From Carnegiea gigantea (lineage: Eukaryota > Streptophyta > Magnoliopsida > Caryophyllales > Cactaceae), in the NCBI GenBank assembly GCA_029747015.1, contig JAKOGI010000103.1, forward strand, positions 514,501 through 578,500: 64,000 nucleotides of DNA. Reading direction: 5' to 3'. Numbering within the stretch: position 1 is the first letter of the stretch; every line of letters starts with the position of its first letter. This document shows, in pieces, positions 1 to 11,456 of this stretch. The translations under genes were made by a program, and so were the position numbers. The notes under the pieces are model-generated. The model did no database searches and was not told where the DNA came from. It saw only the letters and a program-made list of their open reading frames with translations.

Positions 1-559
1 TAGAGATTCAGAATTCAAGTGAATAACAGAAAACAGAAATAAGAAGACAAGAGATTTAACGTGGAAAACCCAATGTGGGAAAAACCACGGTCGGCGACAG
101 CACCAAACAATCCACTATGAGCAGGAAAGTACACCACGATCACAATCACCTCAGTGATTCGATTTAAGAGCAGACTTACAATCTCTCTCTATTGTAATCT
201 CTCGCAAACTACTTTTACCTCTCAATGTGTTTATGAGTACTGAAGTTATTTAGATCATAGGCTTGACCCTCTTTATGTAGGGTCTAAACAGTAGGGTTTT
301 TCTCCTTAGCATGCAACCCTGGCGGCCAGGTGGAATCCCCCCTCGAACAGAACCCTAACCGCCTTCCGAAAGAGGCGGCGTCAAAACACGGGGCACGACC
401 GTGCCACGTGGCACGGTCACCCAGTGCCACATGGCACGGCACCACCGTGCCGTTTTTCTGTCCTCTTTGACTGAACGTTCTTCGTCTTGACACGCCCGTG
501 TCTTATGTAGCACGGTCCCACCGTGCCGGTACTTGAATTTTGGGCCACGAAACCCAACA
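1..559 (-). repeat. 3' LTR of copia 1 (partial, cut by window edge)
   Basis: It matches 2028-2648 nearly base for base from about position 57 onward and ends in ACGAAACCCAACA. The internal side follows at once with CTCCACCTTGG, whose reverse complement is a typical copia polypurine tract (CCAAGGTGGAG). The LTR holds several short GC-rich palindromes of the form GGCACGGT/ACCGTGCC between about 385 and 530. Confidence 0.9.
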
Positions 560-658
560 ATCTCCACCTTGGACCAAAATCCAACACTATCTCTCGATCA
601 CCGTCATCGCACCCCGAAGGGTGACGCCCCTTCCAAGGGGCAATGCCCCGAAGGGCGC

Positions 659-1228
659 TCAAATACTGCGAATACCAACTAAGTCCAAGCAATGCTTGAA
701 CTTAGCTCTGGGAGATGACTTATATGAACTTTCCTTCATATAACCTGTGACAGTAGATGCCTGCAAGACATAGAGGCTTCCTTGCCTCAAACCCTTCAGC
801 AGAATCCTACTGCCCTTTGAGACCTTCAGAACTCCACCTTCAGCTGAATATTTGCACCCTTTGGATTCAAGGGTGCCCAACGAGATGGGGTTACGCTTCA
901 AGCCAGGAACGTGACGAACATTCGATAAAGTCCTGACAACACCATTATGAGTCTTGATTTTAACAGTACCAATTCCAGTTACATTACATTGGGAATTATT
1001 GCCCATGTGAACAACAGTTGAGTCAACTGGATCATATGTTGAAAACCAATCCTTGTGAGGGCACATATGATAGGTACACCCAGAATCAAGAATCCAATCA
1101 GAATCGCTCCCCCCTTCAGTAGAGGTAGCAAACAGAACGTCACCATCAGAATCAGATTCAGCAAATGAAGTTTCAGCAGGCTCCTCAGAATTATCTTCTT
1201 CTTTCTCCTTCTTCTTTTGTAGTTTCTA
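659..1228 (-). pseudogene. copia 1 protease and pre-integrase remnant
   Basis: In a different frame from gag, the minus strand encodes an acidic linker and then WILDSGCTYHM, the aspartic-protease signature (DSG) of copia polyproteins. A GAG-pre-integrase-like segment follows with GNNSQCNVTGIGTV and LSNVRHVPGLKRN. Coding similarity stops just before the left LTR, so integrase and everything downstream are deleted. The frame change relative to gag lies at the zinc knuckle near 1250, and an in-frame TAG at 1226-1228 also interrupts it. Copia elements normally have gag and protease in one continuous frame, so this copy is inactive. Confidence 0.8.
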
Positions 1229-2001
1229 GCAGTTAGCAACAATATGACCAATTTACCACAGTAATTGCAGGTCTTACCAGCATGAGGATTTTTAGACTTA
1301 GAACGGTTCTTACTCCTATTACCGTTCCCCTTTTCAGTTGTTGTACCCGTTACTGCTAATCCCTCAGCAGAATCAGCATGAATGTCAAGATCAATTTTTT
1401 TCTTAGACAACAGGTTTGACTTAACATTTTCAAACGATATAGTATTAGAATTACTATATAGCATAATCTCCTTAAAGTGTTTATAAGAAGGGGGTAACGA
1501 CACAACAAGCAAAATAGCCTTATCCTCTTCCTCAACTTTCACATCTAGACTCTCCAAGTCAACAAGAATAGAGTTAAACTCATTCAAATGCTTTTGGACA
1601 GGGGTACCTTCAGCCATACGAAAGGTATACAACCTTTTCTTCAAACGGATCTTGTTGGCGAGACTCTTCGTCATGTAAAGTTCCTCCAGCCGAGCCCAAA
1701 GATCCACCGTAGTTGTCTTATCAAACACCTCTCGCAGGACATGTGATGCCAAGCACAACTGTATGGCTAAAACCGCTTTCAGCTCCAGTTCCTCCCATTC
1801 GTCCTCCGTCAACGACCCACGTCTCTTCTTCACATCTTCAGCCCACTGTTCTTCTGTCATCTTATCAGGTTTCACGTGAGGTCCCTTCAGAACCTTCCAC
1901 AACCCGTGCTGAATGAGAACTGCTCTCATCTGCACCTTCCAGAGATTAAAACTAATCTCTCCATCGAATTTCTGAATATCTACCTTTATGATAGAAGACA
2001 T
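1229..2001 (-). pseudogene. copia 1 gag (frameshifted at zinc knuckle)
   Basis: The ATG at 2001 opens a gag of the UBN2/copia type. It starts MSSIIKVDIQKFDG, has a central region with LWARLEELYMTKSLANKIR and LNEFNSILVDLESLDV, and then a basic linker. A zinc knuckle begins CNYCGK, but a one-base loss near 1250 shifts the frame, so the second half of the CCHC motif is read out of frame. The frame is otherwise open for about 250 codons. The start lies 26 nt after the LTR and just past the primer-binding site, as usual for copia elements. The protein would form the nucleocapsid-like particle. Confidence 0.85.
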
Positions 2002-2011
2002 CCTATAATCA

Positions 2012-2025
2012 AAGTTCTGATACCA
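2012..2025 (-). promoter_or_regulatory. copia 1 primer-binding site (initiator tRNA-Met type)
   Basis: Minus-strand TGGTATCAGAACTT lies two bases inside the 5' LTR. Copia elements usually carry TGGTATCAGAGC, complementary to the 3' end of initiator tRNA-Met. Here the GC is replaced by AC. Confidence 0.8.
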
Positions 2026-2027
2026 CT

Positions 2028-2648
2028 TGTTAGGAATAATATTAGAGCAACAATAATAGCGGAAGCGATAGAATGCAATAGAAAATCAGAAATTCAATCA
2101 ACAAAACAACAGAATAATAGGAAGAGAACAAGAACACAGGAATTTAACGTGGAAAACCCAATGTGGAAAAAACCACGGACGGCGACAGCACCAAACAATC
2201 CACTATGAGCAGGAAAGTACACCACGATCACAATCACCTCAGTGATTCGATCTAAGAGTAGACTTACAATCTCTCTCTATTGTAATCTCTCGCAAACTAC
2301 TTTTACCGCTCAATGTGTTTATGAGTACTGAAGTTATTTAGATCCTAGGCTTGACCCTCTTTATATAAGGTCTAAACAGTAGGGTTTTCCCCCTTAGCAT
2401 GCAACCCTAGCCGCCAGGTGGAATCTCCCCCTCGAACAGAACCCTAACCGCCTTTCGAAAGAGGCGGCGTCAAAACACGGGGCACGATCGTGCCACGTGG
2501 CACAGTCACCCAGTGCCACATTGCACGGCGCCACCGTGCCGTTTTTCTGTCCTCTTCGACTGGACGTTCTTCGTCTTGACACGCCCGTGTCTTGTGTAGC
2601 ACGGTCCCACCGTGCCGGTATTTGGATTTTGGGCCACGAAACCCAATA
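2028..2648 (-). repeat. 5' LTR of copia 1
   Basis: A full 621-bp LTR running TGTTAGG to CCCAATA; the terminal A-T-A replaces A-C-A of the left copy. It carries the same GC palindromes as the left copy. The next bases (GTTGC) are the start of the host target sequence, and the matching duplication lies outside the window. Confidence 0.88.
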
Positions 2649-2956
2649 GTTGCAATGATGTCATGGAGATTTGCTTCTCAAATTGAATAATTGGTGCAGG
2701 TTGCGAGCAGGGAATGAAAAAGGGAGTAGCTTTCAGTTTACTGGTGAACTTTGACTTATTTTTGGATCGAGGATTTGGGACTTGTTTTCCAATAATTTTG
2801 GTTTTCAATCTGCTAGGATTTGTCTTCCCGCCTTTTTTGTTTCCACTTTCCACGGTATTCATATGAGTTTGGTGCTGTTACATGGTTTCGGGGTTTCAAG
2901 GAAGCTTTTTGTTTTTTTTGTTGGATTTCAAGGACGAACTATTTGTTCATTTTTAG
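2649..2956 (-). pseudogene. duplicated 5' end of the DUF1517-like gene, broken by copia 1
   Basis: This block matches the start codon and upstream region of the gene at 8349-10847 (compare with 10836 onward). On the minus strand it has an ATG at 2664 followed by codons for MTSLQ, against MASLQ in the gene, and then the copia LTR begins. The upstream part retains the 5' leader and promoter-side sequence up to ACGAACTATTTGTT. It lacks the MITE present in the gene copy at 11084-11456. Any remaining coding sequence of this paralogue lies to the left of the window, beyond the retrotransposon. Confidence 0.75.
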
Positions 2957-3062
2957 TTTTCTAGAGCTAAGAATATGTTTATTATTCATTAATTAAAAAT
3001 TATACGATATTTATAATAGATATTATAATCGAACAAATTTATATATTCATATAAAAAAAAAA

Positions 3063-3190
3063 GGGCCGTGGAATCAACCACTGACAAAGTCAGGTTAGGT
3101 TGTCTACAATTCACCCCTTGGGGTACGGCTCTTCCCCGGACCCTACGTGAATGCGAGATGCTTGTGCACCGGGCTGCCCTTTTTTTTTTA
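3063..3190 (+). mobile_element. Au-like SINE fragment
   Basis: The stretch contains AAAGTCAGGTTAGG, CTTCCCCGGACCCTACGTGA and GTGCACCGGGCTGCCC followed by a T run. These are hallmarks of the 3' half of plant Au-type SINEs. The tRNA-like head with the A and B boxes is not visible, so the copy is truncated. Confidence 0.75.
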
Positions 3191-3217
3191 TTTTATATGA
3201 ATATATAAATTTATATA

Positions 3218-3220
<3 letters not shown>

Positions 3221-3270
<50 letters not shown>
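3221..3270. repeat. (AT)25 microsatellite
   Basis: Uninterrupted AT dinucleotide run, followed by a short GTAGGTATGTATGT stretch. Confidence 0.95.
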
Positions 3271-3273
<3 letters not shown>

Positions 3274-4236
3274 GGTATGTATGTATTTTAAAAAAATAAA
3301 CCTTCTAAATTTTTAACAAGTGTCATTCTCACAAAATTTTGAAGATAATTAATAGTTTTTATTCGAAGAAAAAAGAGTTATTCAATTATGAATGGAAGAT
3401 TTTCTTTCTAAATTTTTTTTATAAAATTAATTACAATTCCAAAGATTTAATTTTCAAATATAAAAAGAAAATGCTCAATAATGATAAAACATTATCACTT
3501 TTGATCAAAAAAATATATATTATATACTACTTCCAATATTATCAAAAATAATATGTTACATTATAATAAAATAAATACACCAATTACGGATAATTTATTG
3601 TGCATATTTGATTTCCAATTTTTACCAAACTTTGGCTCCTTACATGAAATATTATAGAAACACATAGTCATATAAACACATTTCAATATTATATATCTTA
3701 TTTACTATAAAAATGTAATTATTATTGTCAAGAATTAATAAAATATATGTAGTTTTCGTCATTTATTATTTCTATCTATTTGAACATATATAAATATAAT
3801 ATTAGAAATCTAGGATACAATAAAATCTCGCGGTGGATCCCATATATACAACAAAATACCACCAAAATTGACTACTAAGAGATACGAATTTGCATTCAAT
3901 TTTCAAAGTACAACTAAGTCAATATTAACAATTAATAGTGCTAAGATTATGTTATCTTTAACATATGTTGTTATTGTGGTATGTGAAAGCTTACCATATT
4001 TTTTTAATTTTCAACATAGTAGAAACCAAGTGAGTATTAACAAGTTTTTGGTGGTGAGAGCCTCTTCTCTCAAACACATTCTTATTGTAATATTCTTACT
4101 ATCAAACTAGAAGTCATTACTACAATTAAAGAATTTATAAGATTTTCTATGCATTGGTCAGGTCCTTAACACTAGTTGATAACTAAAACAACAAAATAAA
4201 TCTTTTGATCTAAAGTACACACTCCTCTTATACTTA
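3271..4236. other. AT-rich intergenic DNA
   Basis: Very AT-rich. I find no domain, splice pattern, tRNA or repeat boundary here. It belongs to the 3.7-kb insertion (about 2957-6684) that interrupts the duplicated upstream block. Confidence 0.5.
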
Positions 4237-5855
4237 GGCCTGTTCTTTTTAACTTATTATAAGTACTTATTATTAGTATTTAGCACTAATCGGTACTCAT
4301 CAGTACCAATTAGCGCTGATCACCGCTGATCACCACTAATCACCACTTGATTATATTTCCTGCCCATAATTTCAACCATAATCAGCATTAATCAGTACTT
4401 TTAGTATATGATAAATCTCGATTTTGACTAATTTTTGATCCTAATTTGCCATTTTTCCTCCACAATCTCTTGACTAATCTTAGCAAGAAGAGGGTGAATA
4501 TGCTTTCATTAGCTTATTTTGTGCTTATGAGTGGTATTTCTCAATTTTCAGGTATCTCACCCAAAAATGAGAGAGTTTTACCAATTTTGCCGAAAAGGGG
4601 AGCTTTAGGAGTGGAATTCCAATAAGAATGAAGGTTCAATGCAGCCCCGAGCACCAAAAGAATTAGAACTAGTGGTTGCTGAAAGCGCACGGTCGATTGC
4701 AGGGTGCGCGCAACCGTGCCTTGAAGCCAGAAGCTGCGCACAGTCTGGCGCACAACCGGGCGCGATCTTTGGAATGCACAGGTGCCCGTGCGTTTAGGCA
4801 CGACCGTGCGTCCCCAATTTTTCTCGCGACTTAACCAGTTTTGCGAGGGGCGGTTACTTAGCTTAGTTTAGTTTTTTAGAAAGTGAGGGGTTAGTCGACT
4901 TTTCTAGGGCTTTTTCTCCATACTTTAGCATCAATCTCAATTGAATAAAAGGTTGAGAATTTTGTTTTTGAATTGATCGATAGACGTTTGCAATCAATCA
5001 AAGTACGTTTCCCTTTCTCTCTCTTTGTGATTTTGACCCAAGTTTGCATCTTTGATCATGTTTTTGAGTTTCTTGTTTGTGATTGAGATTATTGAAATGA
5101 TTAATGGCTAAATCCCCTACCTTGGGTTGGGATTAGCCCCTATTATGTAATTTGGATCCATGTCCTAGGTTTTTGTGAATGAATGTCTACGCTTATGATT
5201 GAATTCTCACTTAGCGCGCCATGTGTTCGATGAATTGCCTGAGAGAGTTGTATTCATGCTCTTAACTAGGGTTTAGGAGATCAACGAAAGTTGAATCCTT
5301 AATTTAGAGCCACTTTGTGAGCTATTGAATTATTTAACATGAAAATAGTTAGGATTTCAATTAGGAATTGTAGGTTACCCGACTCTGTGGTTCTGTTGAT
5401 TCTAGTTTCATGAAAATAGGTAACTAGGATTGCTCAACCAGTCTAATGACCTTTGAGAGAAGGCGTAGACATGCTTTACCTTATAGCCATTCCACTTCAG
5501 CTATTTGTGCGGGCGAATTCGCATGACTTAGTGTTCGTTCCAAAGACCATAATAGTGTAGTGAATCCCAACTTGAGATTTTTGCTAGCATTGAGTGAGAT
5601 AATTTCCATAGTATTCATATTCATCGACCCGAATCAGTTTCTGCCTGAATTGAGTGTTGCAGTCAACCTGGTGACTAAAACCAAGTTTCTTGTGGACACG
5701 ACCCATATTTGCCGTTGCTAGCCACAACTGGCATCGTGCACCTGCGGTAATAATTTTAACGTAACAGTATGCAGTACTCATCAGCACTTTTGGTATGCAG
5801 TTTTCATTAGCATTAATCAACAACAAGTTAATTATGATAAGTTGAAAAGAATGTG
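4237..5855. mobile_element. Tourist-like MITE of the GGCCTGTTC family, interrupted
   Basis: The left end GGCCTGTTCTTTTTAACTTA and the right end ATAAGTTGAAAAGAATGTG are imperfect inverted repeats of each other and of the MITEs at 62596 and 62892. TTA flanks both sides (4234-4236 and 5856-5858), which fits a TWA target site. The interior arms repeat short TACTCATCAG-type units. About 1.3 kb of unrelated LTR-like sequence sits in the middle, so this is probably a MITE with an insertion. Confidence 0.5.
4440..5760 (+). repeat. possible Gypsy-type LTR remnant
   Basis: No coding capacity is visible. The stretch has a GC-rich patch with CGCACGGT/ACCGTGCG motifs (4685-4815). It then has long moderately AT-rich sequence and, near 5705, CCATATTTGCCGTTGCTAGC. 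That last piece weakly resembles the GGCGCCGTTGCCGGGG junction after Athila/Tat LTRs. No second LTR or pol sequence is present, so at most it is a solo LTR. I hold this call weakly. Confidence 0.3.
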
Positions 5856-6201
5856 TTACTTGCTTCTTCATGATATAGCCTCTAACAACACTATCTACAA
5901 AACTTGTATAGACTTCCTATCAAAAGGATTTACTTGCTACTGCAATCTAATTTTGAAGAATTGATATCCCTTGCAAATTCATATTGTGACCAATTAATAA
6001 TCCAATCTCAAACGACAAAAACGATAGAGTTAAATTGATGAATTGCTCCAAAGGTGAAAAATAGAGTAATAGACTACCCCTAAGACGCAAAGAAACTCCC
6101 ATAGATGGAGAGTGTTTACTAAGAGTAAAGGCACCACCAAGAGCAAACACAAACAAAATATTGGGGCTTACCACTGACAAAAAAGACAATGGTAGCCCTA
6201 A

Positions 6202-6582
6202 GAGCAAAAACAATGGTGAGCCAGTTTTTGGCTCACCAGTTGGGCCCCACCACTGCCACATCAGCCCTCTCTCCAACTTTTTACCTCATAATCCTCACTC
6301 TCTGCAATGGTTGGCTCACCACTTTTTCTCACCAAATAAAATAATACTCATAAACCCACACTCCAACACACGACAACTTTTTTAAAATCTTTAAAAAACA
6401 AAAAAAAACAATATAACCTAATAAAAAACAAAAAAAAAAGATAAAAGGAGAAGGGAAAGGCTCACGGCAGGCAGCCGCTCGCCGGGCCGCTGCCCCCCTC
6501 CTCACCGCTGCAAGTGGCCAAGCCATATTTTGGCTCCCTCGCCCTCTTTTCTTGGCCCGCGAGGCATCCATTGTGGATGCTC
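6202..6582. mobile_element. Tourist-like MITE, copy 1 of the GAGCA family
   Basis: It begins GAGCAAAAACAATGG and ends CCATTGTGGATGCTC (terminal inverted repeats), with TAA duplicated on both sides (6199-6201 and 6583-6585). The interior shares GGTGAGCC, CCAAATAAAATAATAC and GACCCACAC-like stretches with copies at 11084 and 23873. It is 381 bp with no coding capacity. The TIR and TWA target suggest mobilisation by a PIF/Harbinger transposase. Confidence 0.8.
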
Positions 6583-6678
6583 TAAGCATCATAGGGGAAG
6601 TTAAGGTTTCTAGAGAGAAAAAAAGGGAGGGTGAAGGCTAGGGTTAAAGATACTTTTTCCTTTTTTGACATCTGATAC

Positions 6679-7395
6679 TTTTAGTTAAAGGATGTACTCT
6701 TAATGGATTTTTATTTATCAAACAAAATTGCCTCTATTTTCTTTCTTCCCTAATGGACATGAAAAATTCTCTGAAGGTTTTCATTTGTTCTTTAGGATTC
6801 TTAAAGTTTTAATTAGTAAGTCATGTGTGAGATTATTTCACTTAGGATGTATTATGAGATGAATATTTTTATGATAACTTTCAATAATAATTGAAGTGAT
6901 TAATAGTTCATTCAGGGTGTTTGTGCTAAAAGCCATTGCTAAATGAACTATTAATCATCTTAAAACCTTCAAAAAAGCGTGTCTCATAAGAATTCTTATA
7001 TGAGATGATTGAACCGGAAAATTTGTGAATTGCCAATACACCAAAGTACCACCAAGTTACTCATAAAAATATACTTACTTCTTCTATCTCAAAATTATAG
7101 TAAAGTTTTGAGAATATAAAAAAATAAACATTAAGTGTCTTTTCTGAATAATGTATGGTTGAGACAAACTTCCAATCAATCGAAAAACTATAAAATTTTT
7201 GTAAATAAAATTTTGACAGTAGTGCGGGACTGTGAAGATAGATCTTTTCGACCATGATTACGAAGCATAGCACAACTAATCAAAACCTTTATTTTGAGGA
7301 TAGTTCAATTTTTATAGTAGATATTACCTCTCAAAAGTGCACCATATTATTTATTTCACCTACAAATTAATTCAAAAAACATAATCCATATATTT
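6679..7395. repeat. duplicated upstream block, distal part (copy A)
   Basis: Diverged direct match to 12008-12430, starting from TTAGTTAAAGGATGTA and including CAAAATTATAGTAAA, TGTATGGTTGAGA and a TAGTAGATATTACCTCT region. Together with 2649-2956 it forms a second copy of the DNA upstream of the DUF1517-like gene, split by an insertion between 2957 and 6684. Confidence 0.75.
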
Positions 7396-8348
7396 TTTTT
7401 ACAACCGTTTGTTTAATAGGACGTTATTGTCTTGAAAGATCATAATAGATACCGCTTTGGTGTTTTGACACGATAAACTATTTTTTAGTTGATATCATTT
7501 GGCAAGCACTAAATTAAGGATTAGCTTCACCCTTGTCTTATAGCTCCTTCTAGGAACAATCATTTAATTTTCCCTTCTCTAGTTGTCTAAGCTAACTGAT
7601 TACATATTAATAGTAGATTACAAATACAAAGAGTCGCACTTTATTTTTGATTTTGGATCCTCCATTTAACTGAAGTCGAGCTGTTTTTGGCCTAATAAGG
7701 GTCAGACCTCTTCTGTTGCATATTTGCTTCATCCACAAGATTTGAACCTGAAATCTTACTTAAGAGGAACTATGTAGTTGGCCAATGAAAAAACATAGCC
7801 TAAAAAGCTCCTACACTATCCCCTTAGCATAGAGATTCAAGCACAACTCTGTAGTTGGCCAATGAAACAAAGCTCTTCGTGCCTGATGGACCGGTTAAGC
7901 TGGTCATTGCAGTTCGAGTTGATGCCCAATTCAGGTCTATATACTATCGGTTTCTCTAATAGAAATTCGAAGATTACATAAGATTTTGATTTCGATCAGG
8001 TCAGTTTGAATGTGAACGAAATCAAGTTGTCTAATTTCAGCTTGGTTTAGGCTTGGTCACAATCACTCTGATTGAGAGATCACTTTGCATTAGTCTTGGT
8101 AGATCTTGTGCCCATGATTAACAAACCACCAACCCCTCCAAAAGCAGGGAATTCAGAGGAGTTGCAGATGAAAGGTAGCTCAGAATGATCTAATAAATAG
8201 CGAACACAACAGGTTATATACTTAGATTCTCTCTACTCAACATAACTGCACTTCCATACAACAACGTATATGCCAGGTAATACTATCAAAATTATATACA
8301 ACATATCCACAGCTTCAGCAGCCTCCATCTTTCGTGGGTTGGTAATCT
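7396..8348. other. intergenic DNA and 3' side of the DUF1517-like gene
   Basis: The part nearest 8349 is probably 3' untranslated sequence of the minus-strand gene. TGTAGTTGGCCAATGAAA occurs twice (7773 and 7850). A GGTTCAAATC B-box-like word lies on the minus strand near 7740, so an eroded tRNA-derived SINE is possible but not supported by a tail or target duplication. Nothing else is recognisable. Confidence 0.4.
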
Positions 8349-10847
8349 CTAATAATCATCATCATCAGTCCTGGATCCGAGGAACTTCCTGACAACGGCA
8401 GCAACAGCTCCAAGAAACATGAAGAGGACAAAGAGATCAAATCCTCCTCCAACACCCACGGCAACGGCAGGTCCTGGAGCAAAAAAGGAAAATGGCGACC
8501 AGCCCCATCCACCATAGAAAGGGACCCCAAAGCCAAATCCATATCCACCCACAAGAGGTGGAGCGACCGGTGGATTTACATAAATGTTGGTCCTGTAGAA
8601 TATGATAAAAACCAGAAGCAACCATAACTACGAGGTATTTGAAAACAGTAAAATAATAACAGAAGAACACGGCTAGCAAGAGTTGGTGAAATAGGCTCGG
8701 GGAAAATCAAGACGTACACAGCTTCACTTCTAACAAGCTGCAAGGCAAAAAACACCATAATGCAAATATGCAATGACAACTAAAGAGTGCAATAAACTAA
8801 TTATCTTCACTGATATTCCTCTTCACTAGCTATCAAACCCTCCTGGTAAGGTTTTCCTTTCGATGGCATAATGCAGAAATTCACATCAATAGATCTCATT
8901 CTCTGCTGGCATGCCTTGCATTTAAAAAAAGTAGCATGTGAAAGTAAAGTCTCTGAATCATAATGTTGCCAGCATAAGAAGGGCAACTACTAGAGACAAT
9001 GCTATATCAAGAGTCACTGAGCTGAATACTACAGATTTTGTGAGCACATCTCCAGACAGTCAATACCAAGCTGCATGCACAGGCATATCAAACTTGCAAT
9101 AAAAATTAATGAGCACCAACTTTGAAACCAATGGCAACAGACTGCAAAAATCAACAGCATGGACATTTCTTTCCTGATCATGACTTCATGAAGCAAATGT
9201 GTATCACATTGCTCAACTTGTCAATGGGTAGATGAGCCAACCAGCTAAAATTAGGACATTGATGAAGCCATGAGGACTTTTCAGAATAACATGCTGGCTG
9301 CAATTAACTAGTACACAGATGCACCAAAAGTTCCTGAAGTTTCTAACATGTTAGCTTCAATAGTTCCAATATTTGCAAGAAATTTTCCCCCAAACTACAT
9401 TGCCACTAATTTACCCAAGAAAAACAAAACTAAGCAGATCCGAATCTTCTAGCTGGCAACACCAAGGCCATAAATTATAGTGAAATTGCAGATATCGGCA
9501 CCAACCACCTCAAACAACCAAACATCAAACTTTGCCCTCAATAAACAAGGTCAAGATTGGACCACTCTCCACAGAATTCAACCGCGAAGAACAATAAAAT
9601 CCCCAAATCCAAATCCCATGCCCAGATTGTAAAAAGTTACAGCGGATTCAATCTGCATCAATCACTCAACTCAGCCTCAAAACAACTACCCTGCACAGCA
9701 GTGCCACTACATAAGTAGAGTATCAGAGTTTAACACATATGCAGCCATGGCCAGCATTTGCTTATAGTTAAGAAGATGCTATTTTTAGCCAGTCAGATGT
9801 AAACTACCCATTGGCATGCTACTTCACAACAAGTAATAGGCACAGCCAGTTTAGCATATTGTTTAACCCAAGCTAAGGCAAAGCATTTCGCATTAGCGTA
9901 TACATTTGTCTCTGAAATTTCCAAGATAAAATAGTTCCATTCTCCCCAAAAAATTATGTTTTTTGGAAGCAGCCCCAACAAAATAAAGCCATTTTCTATC
10001 AAATGCATAGAAAACTTAACACTGAAAAATCAATAGAAAAATCCATACCTGGAGCCCACTTGGGAGGGATTTTCCCAAGCAAAAGAAGGGGGGGGAGGTG
10101 GTTCAGATGTAGCCCCTTAAACTTAAATTGCTCGAAATCTTATTGTGTTAGACCATAGATTAAAAAACTATTGAAAACCTACTATTCCATACTCCATAAA
10201 AAGGTATCATGGGACAGTCCTACAATCTACTTGGATGATCAATAAACAACATTTTTTGTACAAAATCTTTTTCGAGAGGGCAGTATAATCTACTTCAAAA
10301 GCTCCTACCAAACATATAACCACACATACTCCTTGAAATTAGAATCTGCACATTCAACCTCAATAACCACAACTGTTCACAAACTTAATTGACATGAGGC
10401 AAGGGTCATTAGATTACCTTGAATTGGTTCTAGGGGAAGAAGAACGAGGGGCAGATGACCTGAAAGCCTGACCCCCAATTCGACCACCTGATTTGGCAGC
10501 TGAAGAATCACCTACAGACCCCAGAGTCAAAACCCCAGCTGCCAATGTCACCATTGCTAACTTTGCAAGCTGTTTCTCTACTTTCCTGACCCAACAAAAA
10601 ATCACACCATAAACCCAATTCAAACTACTGATTACTCCTCAAAAAAATTAGAATTTAAACCCAAAAAAAAAACTCAAGATTTAAAGCTAGAAAATCAATG
10701 CCTTGGAGAATTGTCCTGATTGTGCTCATGATCATTTGGTGGGTATTTGAAAGAAACAATGAAAAAAGGATTTGGAGTTCTGGGTTTGAATTTATGGGTT
10801 GGGATTTTTAGTGGGCTAGTGAGGCAGCTTTGCTGCAAAGATGCCAT
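8349..10847 (-). CDS. small chloroplast protein with DUF1517-like signature, 3 exons
   Basis: Exons 10847-10702, 10585-10418 and 8592-8349 join in frame to 558 nt (185 residues plus TAG). The start is the ATG in TTTCCATGGC, the only good upstream Met. Residues 1-48 are Ser/Pro/Lys-rich and low in acidic residues, like a plastid transit peptide. A short hydrophobic Ala/Leu stretch (TLAAGVLTLGSVG) follows, then SGGRIGGQAF and a Ser/Arg/Pro linker as in DUF1517 proteins. After that comes a Gly/Phe/Trp-rich segment (GGYGFGFGVPF) and one likely membrane span (FDLFVLFMFLGAVAAVV), with an acidic DDDDY tail. DUF1517 proteins such as Arabidopsis FLAP1 are thylakoid or envelope proteins and are about twice as long, so this is a short relative at best. 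Thylakoid or envelope location is inferred. Intron 1 is GC-AG; intron 2 is about 1.8 kb. Confidence 0.8.
10586..10701 (-). other. GC-AG intron 1 of the DUF1517-like gene
   Basis: The exon ends CCAAG and the intron starts GCATTG; it closes with TTGGGTCAG. No GT donor near the exon end keeps the frame. Using the GC donor completes an AGG codon across the junction, giving NSPRKVEKQL. GC-AG introns are a minor but normal plant class. Confidence 0.65.
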
Positions 10848-11083
10848 GGAAATTTTCTTCTCCCAATTGAATAATTGATGCAAGTTTGGAGCAGTGAAAT
10901 GAGAAAGGGATAGTTTTCAGGAACTGGTGAGCTTTAGCTTATCTCTGGGTTAGGGACTCGGGATGTTCCTAATATTTTTGGTTTTCAATTTTGCGTTCTC
11001 AAAGTTTTGTTGGTGAATGATGTAGCTACGTGGCAAATTGCTACTGGTTGATGGCAGTTTCTTGAATTGCAGTTATCTGCTAA

Positions 11084-11456
11084 GAGCATGTACAATGGTG
11101 GCGGGATTTTTGGCTCATCGGTGGGCCTACTACTGCCACATCAATCATTTCTTCAACTTTTTATCTCACAAGTCTCACTTTCTCCAATGGTTGGCTCACT
11201 ACATTAGCTCACCAAATAAAATAATACCCATGGACCCACACCCCAACACACAACTACTTTTTTAAAATAAAAAAACAAAATACAATAAAACTAATAAAAA
11301 AACCAAAAAAAAAGAAAAAAGGGGAAGGGGGAAGGCTTCCCGCAGAGAGTCGACCCGTGAGCCCACCCCCCTAAGCAAACCACTGCAGCTTGTCGGGCCA
11401 ACCTTTCACCCGTCCCCCTCAATTTTTGGCCCACGGGCCAACCACTGCCCATGCTC
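11084..11456. mobile_element. Tourist-like MITE, copy 2 of the GAGCA family, near gene start
   Basis: Ends are GAGCATGTACAATGG and CACTGCCCATGCTC. TAA precedes the left end; the right flank has AAG, as if one T was lost. It is 373 bp. The paralogous block near 2815 (CTGCTAGGATTTGTC) lacks it. It lies about 240 bp upstream of the start codon of the minus-strand DUF1517-like gene, so it is positioned to influence its promoter. Confidence 0.78.

Larger units (their letters stand above)
1..2648 (-). mobile_element. Ty1/copia LTR retrotransposon 1, pol-deleted
   Basis: Two direct copies of a GC-palindrome-rich LTR lie at 1-559 and 2028-2648 and enclose only about 1.47 kb. The LTR runs TGTTAGGAATAAT to ACGAAACCCAACA on the plus strand, with TG/CA ends. 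Read on the minus strand, the interior gives a primer-binding site, gag, a zinc knuckle, protease and part of the pre-integrase region, then goes straight to a polypurine tract at the left LTR. Integrase, reverse transcriptase and RNase H are missing, so the element could only have moved with help from a related copy. The left LTR runs off the window. It sits inside a duplicated gene 5' region, in the same orientation as that gene. Confidence 0.9.

Noticed and set aside
385..530. GC-rich palindromes as a transcription terminator or protein-binding array
   Set aside because: Identical palindromes occur in both copia 1 LTRs, so they belong to the LTR; no separate function can be supported.
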